A stretch of DNA of 64,000 nt from Eurosta solidaginis. Lineage: Eukaryota > Arthropoda > Insecta > Diptera > Tephritidae. The translations under genes and the position numbers were made by a program. Below the pieces are notes generated by a model. The model did no database searches. It had not been told where the DNA came from and saw nothing but the letters and a program-made list of their open reading frames with translations. The stretch is from NCBI RefSeq assembly GCF_040869045.1, contig NC_090321.1, forward strand, positions 71,333,183 to 71,397,182, written 5' to 3'. Positions 22,591 to 32,935 of this stretch are shown one piece after another (the stretch's first letter is position 1; each line of letters begins with the position of its first letter).

Positions 22591-23579
22591 TCTATATATA
22601 TAAAAAGAAGTGTACATTTTGATTGTCACTCCATAACTCGAGAACGGCTCGAAAGATTGCCATGAAATTTTTAGGAAAGATACAGGAAGGAGAGATGATG
22701 GTTAGTTGATTTTGAAATCCCAAATCGGTTTAGCCATATATATATAAAAATCAAATTCTGTGTGTGTGTGTGTTCGCTATGGAAACGTATTTCCCACACA
22801 TCAATCATCACCAAATTTTGATTATGGGTTCCTTCGATCAACGGGAAGGTTTTAGGCTAAAAATAATTTCGATATATAAAAGGGGCGTGGCACCTCCCAT
22901 ACAAATGGGATCTTTGGTACTGCATACCTTTGAAGGTATACATGCCATAACATTGACATTCAATGAGGAGTTATATGAGGTCTATCCCTAACACCACCAA
23001 GAAAATGCGGAATTTGGAGAAAGGGGGCGTGGCACCTCCCATATAAATGGAATCTTTAGTAATGCATAACTTTGAAGGTATACATGCCAGAACATTGAAA
23101 TTCAGTAAGTTATATGAGGTCAATCCCTAACACCACCAAGAAAAGGCGGAATTGGGAAAAAGGGGGCGTGGAACCTCCCATTCAAATGGAATCTTTGGTA
23201 CTGCATAACTTTGAAGGTATACATGCCAGAACATTGAAATTCAGCAAGGAGTTATTTGAGGTCAATCCTTAACACCACCACGAAAATATGGAATTGGGAA
23301 AAAGGGGGCGTGGCACCTCCCATACAAATGGAATATATTATACTGCATATATCTGGATGTCGTAATGGTAGGATAATTAAAATTGGTAAGGGCTACGTGA
23401 CGTTAAGTCCTAAAACCTCCAGTAAAATGTGGAATGGGGAAAAACTATGGCTGTCGTACAAACTTAAGTTATTTTAACACCTAAAGTTTGACTGCATTGT
23501 TGAGTTTAGCTGTTATGCCTTTTGGACGTTTAGTAATCTGCCGCTTTTAAAAAAGTTTGTTAGCTTCAGTCTATCTACA
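22591..23579 (+). mobile_element. Helitron 5'-end fragments with 140-bp tandem repeats
   Basis: A Helitron-type 5' end (A|TCTATATATATAAAAAG followed by an ACTCGAGAACGGCTC leader) begins at 22591. It is cut at about 22733 by a second 5' end (TATATATAAAAATCAAATTC, then a (GT)n run). Four copies of a 140-bp repeat follow from about 22880 to 23440. Each begins with GGGCGTGGCACCTCCCAT and contains AAGGTATACATGCC and CTAACACCACCAAGAAAA. No 3' end belongs to these pieces alone. The frames of 73-75 residues are repeat artefacts. Confidence 0.65.
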
Positions 23580-24200
23580 TCTTCTATAAAAATCAAATTA
23601 TGTGTGTGTGTTCCCTATGAAAACGTGTTTGCTATACTTCGATCATCACCAAATTTTTGCTCGAGGTTCCTGCGATCAAGACGAAAGTTTTTCATATTTC
23701 AGAATTAAGAATTTTAAATTTAAATGTTTTTGTTTTTGGCTATGCAAAAGAACTTTCTTAGCTCCCAAAAATGATCATGTTAACAAAATCAATGATCGCT
23801 TTCAAAATCAATTTCCTGGTGAAATGACGAAATATAAATCAATCGACACAGTTACAGATGAAGATAAAATTGTGAATTATCCAAATGAATTTTTATACTC
23901 CTTAGAACCATGACTATTTCTACGCGCATATATCAACTTTGGAAATTGGCTCACCAGCCATGCTTCTTCGGAATGTAATCGAATCAACAATCATCAGCGG
24001 TAAAACCAATACAATAATATAAAATAAGATACAATAAGATACAAGAATAAAATGTTTTAACAGAAAATTTCACCAAATATGCGTACAAAATTCAATTCAA
24101 TTTACAGAACAATAAATTAAATTATCAACAAACAAAACAGCAAAAATAACGCAACATCCATTCGATCTCGGGCGTTACAGCGGGCGCCTGGTAAAGCTAG
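23580..24200 (+). mobile_element. Short Helitron carrying a helicase fragment
   Basis: The 5' end is A|TCTTCTATAAAAATC, like the one near 22733. The 3' end is CAGCGGGCGCCTGGTAAAGCTAG followed by T in the genome, with a GC-rich stem before CTAG. At 621 bp it is a deletion derivative of an autonomous Helitron, because it still holds part of the helicase gene. It could be mobilised only in trans. Confidence 0.75.
23720..23913 (+). pseudogene. Helitron PIF1-type helicase fragment
   Basis: About 64 residues match the same helicase stretch as in the large Helitron. WLCKRTFLAPKNDHVNKIND corresponds to the WLCERAILTPRNDQVLKINS stretch near 20888, and YPNEFLYSLEP corresponds to the NFPVEFLNNLSAPG stretch. 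The frame then stops, and a shifted frame continues briefly (GSPAMLLRNV-like near 23950). No catalytic motif remains. The sequence differs clearly from the larger copy, so it comes from another Helitron lineage. Confidence 0.8.
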
Positions 24201-25353
24201 TTATATTATATGATATCAAACTAGTTAATACAACATGAGATCAAATCCAAACAACAAAAATTATAGAAAACCTGGAAAGATAAGTTGCACTAACGATTGA
24301 TATAAAATCGCCAAATCTAAGTTACATAAAATCTTAATAGAATTTTTTATTCGCACACCAAAAAAGTCATATGACAATATGTATGATAATATGATTATGG
24401 CAAGATAAAATCGTAATCGGTATTTATACCATTTCTTAATATCAAACGATGTCGAATAAGGTCTAAATACCGATCACAAAAAATTAGTGTACATCATAAG
24501 ATATAATATCAAATCAGTTTGGGCGATGATATAATATCACACTAGTTAGGGCGACAATAGATAAAATCGAAACAAACCAAATCATACCTATAAAATTTGG
24601 TAAGATGAATTAGAGAATCTATTGATATAATATTTTGAAATCTGAGCTATAGAAAATATGTATAAAATTTTAATTCCTACAATCATCACACCAAATAATA
24701 TCATATCACACCATATATGATCACACCACATTGGCAAGATAAAATTGTAGCACACTTATATATCACAGCAGCATAATTTTATACTCTGAATATCCTATGA
24801 GCCGAAATAAAATTTCAATTTCGACGACATTAAATGAGCGTATATAGATAGCACGATATGACATTACACCGACAACATCAGATCAAGTCATATAAACAAA
24901 AATCATAGAAAATCAGCTTCGGATCGATTGATATAAATTAGCTAAATGCAAGTAATACAAAATCTAAATACAGCTTTCTATATTATAACAGGATATCACA
25001 CCAAATAAAATCATGTCACGCCATATAAGATCACACCATGCTAGCAAGATAAAAGTTCTGCACATTGTTATATCCAAAAATTCCATTTATTTAATATCTG
25101 AAAATCAAACGAGATGAAGGAAGAGCCAAAATTTGATCACATCAAATTAGGGTATATCATATGGTATGATATCACACCAGTTGACGCGATATCAAATCAA
25201 ATCAAAACAATCCAATTCTTATAAAATCCGATCACATCTTACGTTAGTGTGTATCTTAGGATGGCCTGCATATACCTGACCGCCTCTGGTTGTACATAAT
25301 CCAGTTGATCCCAGTGTGATATCATATCGTGTTTTTTTTTTATCCTCATAATT
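24201..25353. repeat. Degenerate ~320-bp satellite array
   Basis: Three to four diverged units are marked by TATGATATCAAACTAGTTAA-like and CACACCAGTT sequences at about 24210, 24530, 24865 and 25172. Each unit continues with an ATAGAAAATC segment, a GATTGATATAA segment, CACACCATATAAGATCACACC and GGCAAGATAAAATTGTAG. The spacing of 310-335 bp defines the period. There is no coding content. Confidence 0.65.
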
Positions 25354-25529
25354 CTGAATGTAGGGTATTAGTAATAGATTAATTGTATTAATTTAATTTA
25401 ACTTTGCAAACTTATACCTTGAAATGAGCAAAGAATCGATAACGCATACTTATAGGCAAACGCAATCGCAAACACAAACCAAGGAATTATTTCTAAGAAA
25501 CTAACAAAAAGATGAGAATCAAAATAAAA

Positions 25530-26141
25530 ATGAAATTTTTGTCACTTCAGTGAAGTTGCCTCAGTTTTGGACAAATTGTTCTGAAGCCGTGGTTCATCCA
25601 CGCTGAAATGCAAGTTAATAAAAAAAATATTAGTCAGTAAATAACCAAATATGAGTATGTAATTACTGCACTTCCATAGGATGTCATTATGACAATTTTA
25701 GATTTCATTCAAAACCCTCCTGAAAATAGTAAATTCACTGCATTAAAAAAAGTTTTAACTGAACGAAACTCTTTGAGTGAGAATGCCAAATTTGACAAAG
25801 TTTTATCTGATTCTGAGATAGGATATCGTAAACCATCTGAATATTATCGGTCTTTAGTATTACTCTCTGGTACTAACTTCAGCCACGAAGTTCTTAAGAA
25901 ACTTTGGATGAGAAAACTGCCAAAGAATTTGAATGTAATTTTAGCCAGTTCAAATTCTAATGATATAAACGAATTAATGAAATTAGCTGATAATGTATGG
26001 GAGGTTATCAATAAAAATGAAATCGCTTCTCTTGATAATTTTCAAAATCCAAATTGCGAAAATACATTAATATCTAATTTGGTTCAAACGACTAATCTTA
26101 TGTGTAAAAATTTAGAAAAAATGTCTTTACAATTATCATAA
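25530..26141 (+). pseudogene. Gag of the LTR retrotransposon
   Basis: The original frame seems to begin upstream of the longest open stretch. VKLPQFWTNCSEA at about 25550 and ITKYEYVITALP just before 25689 match the N-terminal part of this Gag type but are broken by stops and shifts. From 25689, 150 open residues contain FTALKKVLTERNS, a KPSEYYRSLVLLSG segment and LWMRKLPKNLNVIL, the helical core seen in Gag proteins that package element RNA into particles. A serine/arginine-rich stretch (SRSRSISRNLFRSPSRYR-like) follows after the stop in another frame. No CCHC zinc knuckle was seen. Confidence 0.75.
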
Positions 26142-26373
26142 ATTAAGAAAGAAATTAATCAAAATTATTCAAGGTCTCGTTCTATAAGCAGAAATCTTTT
26201 TAGAAGTCCTTCCAGATACAGGTCCAATTCTCGTGAGAACCCTGGCTCTGTAAATATCCTTATAAATACGCGAACAAAGTTCGAAAATGTGAACAACCAT
26301 GTGCCTTTTCAAAAACTAATAATTAAATAAACTAAATTCTTCCGTTGTTGCTGCGACGAACAACGGAAATTTA

Positions 26374-28660
26374 GAAGTTTCAACTCGTCGCTTATTTATA
26401 TTTGACAGGGATAATAGATTAAATTTTATAATTGACAGTGGTGCAGAAATTTCAGTACTTCCAGTTTCAAAATTTGTAAATAAAAAGAAATTTTCCGATA
26501 TTATTTTGACAGCGGCTAATGGTTCTACTATTTCTACAAACGGTAAACAACTTTTGAATATTAACGCTGGGTTAAGGCGTGAATTTCCATTTATGTTTTT
26601 GATAGCCGATATCGCGAAACCAATCATAGGAGCTGATTTTTTTCTAAATATGGCTTGCTAATCGATATAAGAAACAAGCCTTTAGTTGACCCGTTGCCAA
26701 GCCTTTCAGTCAACACCATCTCTTGTTTTTGTAATGTTCCTCTTCCAAAAAATTGTTCAGTAGATAATAAATATACAAAATTATTTAAATCTTTTCCATC
26801 CTTGATATCTGAACAAAATTATTCGAAGCCATTCAAACATACTACGGTCCATAGACTTATTACTGAAGGAAACCTTCATTTTTTTAAGCCCAGGCACCTG
26901 GATCCGATTAAATTCAAAGTGACCAAAACCGAATTAGAGTTTTTTAAGAACTGGAATTTGTAGACCATCAAATTTATCCGTTGCAACCCCTCTTCATTTA
27001 GTGCCCAAAAAGAAGCTAATGACTGGCGTCCTTGTGGCGATTTTCGTAGACTTAATGTAGTAACAGTTCCTGATCGATATCCTTTACCCCATATCCACGA
27101 TTTTAATATAAATCTTAGAAACTAAAGGATTTTTTCTAAAATTGACTTAGTGGAAGCGTACCATCAAATACCAATGGCTGAAGAGGATATATACAAAACT
27201 GCAATAACAACGCCCTTTGGGATGTTTGAATTTTTGCGAATGCTTTTCGGACTAAGGAACTCAGCCCCAACTTTTCACAAATTTATAAACCAGGTAATTA
27301 GCGGACTAGACTTTGTTTTTGCCTACGTAGATGATTTGCTTATTGCAAGTAAAAATGAAGAAGAACATCTACTGGATCTTAGCATACTTTTCAAGCGTTT
27401 AGCTGCGTACGGCTTGAATATAAAACCTAATAAATGCATCTTTGGAGTTACCAATATTGATTTCTTAGGACAAAATATTTCTGGTTTTGGAATTAAACCA
27501 TCAGATGAGAAAATTGCAGCTATACCTAACTTTGAACTTCCAAAATCATTTAAACAGGCACAAAAATTTATAGGTATGATAAACTACTATCACAGATATA
27601 TTCCAAATCTTGCTGAGTACACAACCTGTGTATACAACTTAATTAGTGGAACGAAAAGAAACGCCACAAAACATTAATTTGGGGCGACACATCAACTAAG
27701 GCTTTTGAATGTATTAAAGAAAAATTTGCATCTACGATATTGCTAAATCATTTTAATAAAGATGGAAACATTTTTTAAATATTGATGCATCCAATACAGC
27801 GACAGGTGGTGTCATACAACAACACTTCAAGGGCAAATCAGAGCCACTAGGGTTTTATTCAAAGAAGCTTTCTACTTCAGAAGCTAAGTACAGTGCATTC
27901 GATAGGGAGTTGTTAGCCATATACCTAAACGTTAAGCATTTTCTTTATCTTTTGGAAGGACGAGAGTTTGCGGTATATATAGGCCACAAACCATTGACTT
28001 TTGCTTTTAATTCGAAAACAGAACGCAGTCCTAGGCAAACAAGACACCTTGAGTTCATTGCACAGTTCATTAACGATATTCAGTACATTAAAGGAATAAC
28101 ATGGTAGTTGATATGGTAGTTCACACTTTGTCAACAGCTTTTAAGGTAGATACAATCAAAAATTCTAATATAAATTTTAAAGTTTTACAAAAAGAGCAAC
28201 AGCAAGACAACGAACTTAAAGAATTAATATCTGGGCAAACTTTCCGAAATCTTAAATTGGTAGAAATTCCGTTGTTAAGTTTTAGCATATGGTATGAATG
28301 AAGTTTCAGAAGAAAATCCTAGACCATTTATACCAGAAAATTTGCGGAAAACAATTTTTGATAGAAGATATTTCGGCTACTCCAGCAGAAATGGTTTTTG
28401 GACAAAATTTGTGAATACCTGGTGAAATTGTTGTCTCAACTTCTGAGAATACAACTTCATCATAAGTTTTAAGTAGTTTACGTGAACATTTTAACAATGT
28501 TAAATCAAATCTACAACATCATAAAAATTCTGCAGGCATTTTTGTTCCAAAAGATTTAAAAGATTGTAAATTTGTCTTTGTTCGAGTTTTAAACAAACGC
28601 TGCTTACAAGATCCATATGATGGACCATATAGAGTTATTGAAATAAATTTTAAGTAGAAA
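26374..28660 (+). pseudogene. Pol polyprotein: protease, RT, RNase H, integrase remnant
   Basis: The protease has the active site DSGAEISVLP (26434) and GADFF. A frameshift lies near 26655. RT begins with [12 protein letters not shown] (about 27020), continues through [12 protein letters not shown] and holds the catalytic YVDDLL (about 27325). A stop interrupts it at about 26961, and another lies near 27123. A frameshift near 27665 precedes RNase H (NIDASNTATGG, DRELLAIY). There GHKPLTF replaces the usual DHKPL, losing a catalytic Asp. PRPFIPENLRKTIFD at about 28320 starts the integrase zinc region. It is joined at about 28365 to ATPAEMVFGQ and the YDGPYRV end, so the zinc-binding site and the whole DDE catalytic core are missing. 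Confidence 0.85.
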
Positions 28661-28784
28661 TTAATATTGAAATTAAAAGTTTTCCAAGTAATCGATTGAA
28701 ACCAGCTATGGTTGATATTACACATTTCAATAACACAAAAACAAAAAAGAGAGTTACTTTTAATTTATTTAACAATAAATCTCT

Positions 28785-28798
28785 GGAAGGGGGAGTAA
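28785..28798 (+). other. Polypurine tract
   Basis: GGAAGGGGGAGTAA lies directly against the TG that opens the 3' LTR. In retrotransposons this tract resists RNase H and primes plus-strand DNA synthesis. Its position fixes the LTR start at 28799. Confidence 0.8.
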
Positions 28799-29165
28799 TG
28801 TAGAGTATTAGTAATCGATTAATTGTATTAATTTTATTCAACTTTGTAAATTTATTACTTTGAATTTTTGTAATTTTCAATATGTATCTAAATGTTATTT
28901 TTCAATGTTGAATTTTATATCATCAAAAACTTTCATTCTCTGAAATTTTGGTATACCAAAATATTTTGAAATAAACTTTAAAACCAAAATATTTTTTTAT
29001 AAAAAGAATTTTAATTGTCAGTATTAGTAATAGATTAATTGTATTAATTTATTTCAACATTGAAAAGTAACATTTAGATACATATTGAAAATTATAAAAA
29101 TTCAAAGTAATAAATTACAAAGTTAAATTAAATTAATACAATTAATCTATTACTAATACCCTACA
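28799..29165 (+). repeat. 3' LTR with long inverted arms
   Basis: It starts TGTAGAGTATTAGTAATC. The first ~117 bp (to about 28915) recur as reverse complement at 29049-29165 with roughly 90% identity, so the LTR begins and ends with the same sequence in opposite orientation. A third, direct copy of the GTATTAGTAATAGATTAATT motif sits at 29021. The CTGAA target duplication directly after 29165 supports the outer boundary. Alternatively the LTR ends at about 29020 (…TTGTCA) and an inverted LTR piece was added. Confidence 0.65.
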
Positions 29166-29201
29166 CTGAAATTATGATTTCCTATTATCATTTATATAAT
29201 A

Positions 29202-30321
29202 CTAGCAGACCCGGAAGACGTTGTTCTGCCCTAAATTTGGCCTACCGGCATACATTTTAAAAAGCTTTTTCCATCTAACTCTGCCCTCCCCCTCTTCACT
29301 TTTTCCTAATCCTTTTATTCACTCCTCCCTTCGTCTTTTTCGCTACATCTATCTCCATCTTCGTCTCATTCTATCTCTCTCTCAGTCTATTCCTTTTGTT
29401 CCAGTCCCAGTCCCAGTCCCACTCCGAGTCTCAGTCCCAATCCTAGTCCTAATCCCATTCCCAGTCCCTCTCTGGTCGGAAAAAAGGACCGTAAACATTA
29501 ATATAGGCAAATTTATATACCAAATTTCAGGCAAATCGAATAGGACGTATGTGAATAGGTATGTGGGTATTATTAATTCATGTCTCTATTTCGGCTTCGC
29601 TTGCATATTTATCAGTTTTGCCAGGTTGATGCGACTAAATCGAATAACACAATGAAAATTACTTTAGAGCTTTCAGCAACAGTTTTCATTTGTTATCCAT
29701 ATTCTATAAACACATTCTAGGGGTACCCTGGTTCACGTTTGAACAAAATCTACTGTCGCATCTCTTCAAACACCGGCGACCAACTAACACACATTTTAGC
29801 CTTTCCTTTTATATACATATACATATAGATTTTTATTTTTCACACTTCACTATAATATTAAAAGGAAATGCAGATATTCATTGCTTTTGAAATTCGGCTT
29901 AAAAATTGCACATGGAACAACTAAAGACTCTCCTGAATTGAAAAAAAATGTCTTAGTACTTCTAAATCGCAGGCCGCCTCAGAAACCCCGGGTCCGGGGG
30001 TAATCCCCGCCCCCTCTCGACAAGCCTGGTGATGTGCTATTCTTGGTATCATTCGCTATAATATATTTTTTTGATAAGCAGATTGTTTAATTAAACACCA
30101 AGCAATTACACGGAAGTATATCCGCACCACCTGAAAATATGAGTGCCATTTTATTATTACGTATAAACATTAAAAAAAATTGCAATAAAATAATATTGCG
30201 AATATAAACTGAGATATAACCTATCCTATCCGCGGGGTGCAAAACAAATTCAAAATCGGTTCAGTAGTTTAGGAGTACATCGCGGACAAATATAGTGACA
30301 CGTGATTTTTATATATAAAGA
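29202..30321 (-). mobile_element. Non-autonomous Helitron, minus strand
   Basis: On the minus strand the 5' end is A|TCTTTATATATAAAAATC, followed by a CTAAACTACTGAACCGATTT leader typical of insect Helitrons. The 3' end is CCGGGTCTGCTAG followed by T. At 1120 bp it encodes no Rep or helicase. Inside are a CCCAGTCCCAGT microsatellite (about 29400-29470) and GC-rich segments near 29990. The 144-residue plus-strand frame at 29221 comes from the CT-rich and CAGTCC repeat tract and is not called. Confidence 0.8.
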
Positions 30322-32384
30322 TAAAATCACTTATACCACCATCACCTGCGAAAATCAAATTGCGCCATCGTTTAATATCGTATAACAAAATTTCTATTAC
30401 ATCACATCGATTCTTATGATATAAAGTTTGTTTGTATTTATGAAATAGTAAAACTTAAGTAAACGTCAACCATGTTAGTTCGCTCTACCACAATGCACAA
30501 GCGTTCATATCCGCAAAAATATGCACAATCAACTTACCCACACATACGCAAACACATACAATTACCATTATCTTAGTTTGTATGCTACCTAACACCACCT
30601 ACCAATTTAACCTTTACTTGTCGCTTTTTTCTGCCTGTACCCATTATTGTTGTTCATTATAACTTACATATTTATTGTTGTTATATTGTGATTTTGCGCG
30701 ACATTTAGCAAATTTTTCAAAACATTCGTTTGTTTTCCTCCTTTCGCGCTCACTCGCTCTCTCTCTTGGCCTTCTTCTCAACACCTTTCGGTTCATCTCA
30801 CAGCTTCTATGTTTTTGCTTTCTCGCCCTCTTCACATTCTCATTTATTCTCTCACATTCTCTCATCACGCAGTATTAATTTGCTAGAGAAACAGAGACTC
30901 TCGAAAAGCAATAAATTAAGCTTTCACTGCAGTTGATTACTCATACGACATGGTGTACCCGCTGAATACTGGGAAGAGTTGCGTTCAAATGCAGTTCTAT
31001 ATGGTTTTTCTTCTATCTGTATGTAACCTAGAGACCTGAAACTTTGAACATAGCTTAGAGTCCTATTAGGATGCCATATTTAAGATAAAAAATTCTAATA
31101 GTTGTTGCAGGAATCAAGATCTTTAGAAAATCCACTCAGAGCATGTGAAATATTGCGATCAATTTTTAAGTAACTCCTCATTGATAACAGATACAATGCA
31201 ACAAAAGGAGTAAAAATTCCGATAGGTGGCAAACGCGTCGAAGTAAGAAAATTCGAACAAGATTTGGAATAGGGTCTGCAATTTTTTCAAGGGTAAATGA
31301 CAGTTCAACACATATAATAAGAAGTTTTGCTAGGTGTCACACAGATCTAAATGTTAAGGATAATCGTTCGGATCGGATATAATCCTGCGACTTCATATTG
31401 AACTACAATCTCAATCTATAAATATAATCTATACATATTTGAGAAAACAAAGACAATGAATGCATTGAATACGAAGAAAAATTCCGATAGGTAGAGCCCC
31501 AGGCGGATATTAAGCGTCGTTTAAAATCATGTGCAGTACTTGGCAACGTATCTCTTTCCTAAAAAATTCAGATCGCGGATATACTCCATTAATTTTCAAG
31601 AGTCACTGTAGTAGCCTTTAAAATAGCCGTTCTCACGAAGGCATCATTCAGCGGTAGGAGAATCCTTCTTTGACGTAGTAGTCATAAAAAATAATGGTCA
31701 CAACCCACGCTTTGTTATGTTTAAGTTTGGAAGTGGTTTTTAGGTGGTGAGTCGAAACCCAGCATATAATCCACGCTATGGAATCGAAGGAAGATATTCA
31801 CCCATTCGTCCACCGATTCAAATGCTGCCAGACCAATTACAGTCCGAATCCGTTGAAGCCTCTTCTCTTTCAGTTGTATTCTCCTAAAGCCTAATCCGCT
31901 GTAATTCAGTTGTGCACATGGACTGGTTACCATAACTAGAAGAAGTATTACACACGGTTCCCAAGGTAAACGCATGTTGACGTGGTAGTCATGCTTTAAC
32001 ACAGAAGCTAATCTGGCTGCTTACCTTGCGGGAGACCGACTTCGAACGCCTCACTGCATTTTCTTAGGATGATTTCCACAGATTTCATAAATTTCAATTT
32101 TGCGAAGGCGAAGCCTCATTAGGGTTAAACAAAGCTCCACAATGTTTTTCCCAATGAGGTGTGATCCTTTTATTTCTTTGGCTCGCGTGTGACATTCGAC
32201 AACCCACAAGCAAGGTGAGGTACTCTGATAGCACGCTTGATTGCACCAAAGTTCAGCTCAGTGCTCTAGTGGTTGCTTGCCTATCCGAGGAGATAAAAAC
32301 TTACTTTAAGCGAACCGAATTATTTCGCTTTTTTAGTCATCGGGTAGCTTGAACTTATATCAAGGGTCCTAATCTGGAGAGCAC
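30322..32384. other. Intergenic DNA without recognised gene
   Basis: A CT-rich stretch lies at 30720-30860, with opposing frames of 67-74 residues that are composition artefacts. The rest is unique-looking. A 93-residue minus-strand frame at 31721-32002 has no features I recognise. AAAATTCCGATAGGT occurs twice (about 31215 and 31480). Confidence 0.4.
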
Positions 32385-32535
32385 AGGACCTGACCACAAA
32401 ATCTTTTCCTCCTCCAACCAACACTCCCTACATCTACTATGACTGACAAGGCCTTGTTTAAAGGCATGTGACATCAGAAGTCGTTCTCAAATCAAAATAT
32501 CCACCATAGTCCTCCCTTTTCAATTTGCAGACTTC
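32385..32535 (-). pseudogene. LINE C-terminal scrap (zinc-finger region)
   Basis: On the minus strand a CRECWLEEE-type segment follows a region resembling the end of RNase H-bearing LINE proteins. The same DNA family recurs at 46430-46625, where CCTCCTCCAACCCGCACTCC matches CCTCCTCCAACCAACACTCC here. Stops and shifts are frequent, and no function remains. Confidence 0.45.
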
Positions 32536-32574
32536 GTCCGGTTCTGGTGTGTCTTGCTGTAACGATTTTTATTC

Positions 32575-32935
32575 GTGATCCTTTTCTTCTTCTTCTTTCC
32601 TTCACTTTCATCTCCTTTCCCCTCCCTTGTTTACTTTCCTTTTCCATCCTTTACTTTTCTTTCCGTTGCTTTCTCTCTTTTCCCGTAGTTTCCTTTTCTT
32701 TTCTTTAAATTTCCTTTCCTTTCCCTTCCTTTCCTTTCCTTTTTTCCTTTCCCTTAAACTTGCTTTCCTTTTCTTTTTTTCTTTTCTTTCATTTCCTTCA
32801 TTTCCTTTCCTTTATTTTCCTTTCTTTTCCTTTCCTTTCCTTTCCTTTCCTTACTTTTACTTTCCTTTCCTATCATTTCCTTTCCTTTCCATTCCTTTTC
32901 TTTCCTTTCCATTCTTTCATTTCCATTCCTTAAAG
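32575..32935. repeat. Polypyrimidine tract, (CTTTC)n-like
   Basis: About 360 bp of nearly pure pyrimidine made of TTTCC, CTTTC and TTTCCTTTCC blocks. Opposing frames (a poly-Phe/Ser/Pro one and a Lys/Glu-rich one) are by-products. Long mirror-symmetric pyrimidine tracts can form triplex DNA. Confidence 0.9.

Larger units (their letters stand above)
25359..29165 (+). mobile_element. Ty3/gypsy-type LTR retrotransposon, defective
   Basis: It begins TGTAGGGTATTAG and ends CTAATACCCTACA. It is flanked by a 5-bp direct repeat CTGAA (25354-25358 and 29166-29170), typical of LTR-element insertion. Gag, protease, reverse transcriptase, RNase H and an integrase remnant occur in gypsy order. The 5' LTR keeps only about 75 bp that match the 3' LTR and then runs into pre-gag sequence, so most of it and the primer-binding site appear deleted. 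At 3.8 kb it is shorter than intact relatives. Family features of Gag and Pol resemble the CsRn1/Kabuki-like group, a tentative placement. Confidence 0.85.

Noticed and set aside
29221..29655. A 144-residue Pro/Ser/Phe-rich frame
   Set aside because: It arises from a CT-rich stretch and CAGTCC microsatellite inside a minus-strand Helitron.
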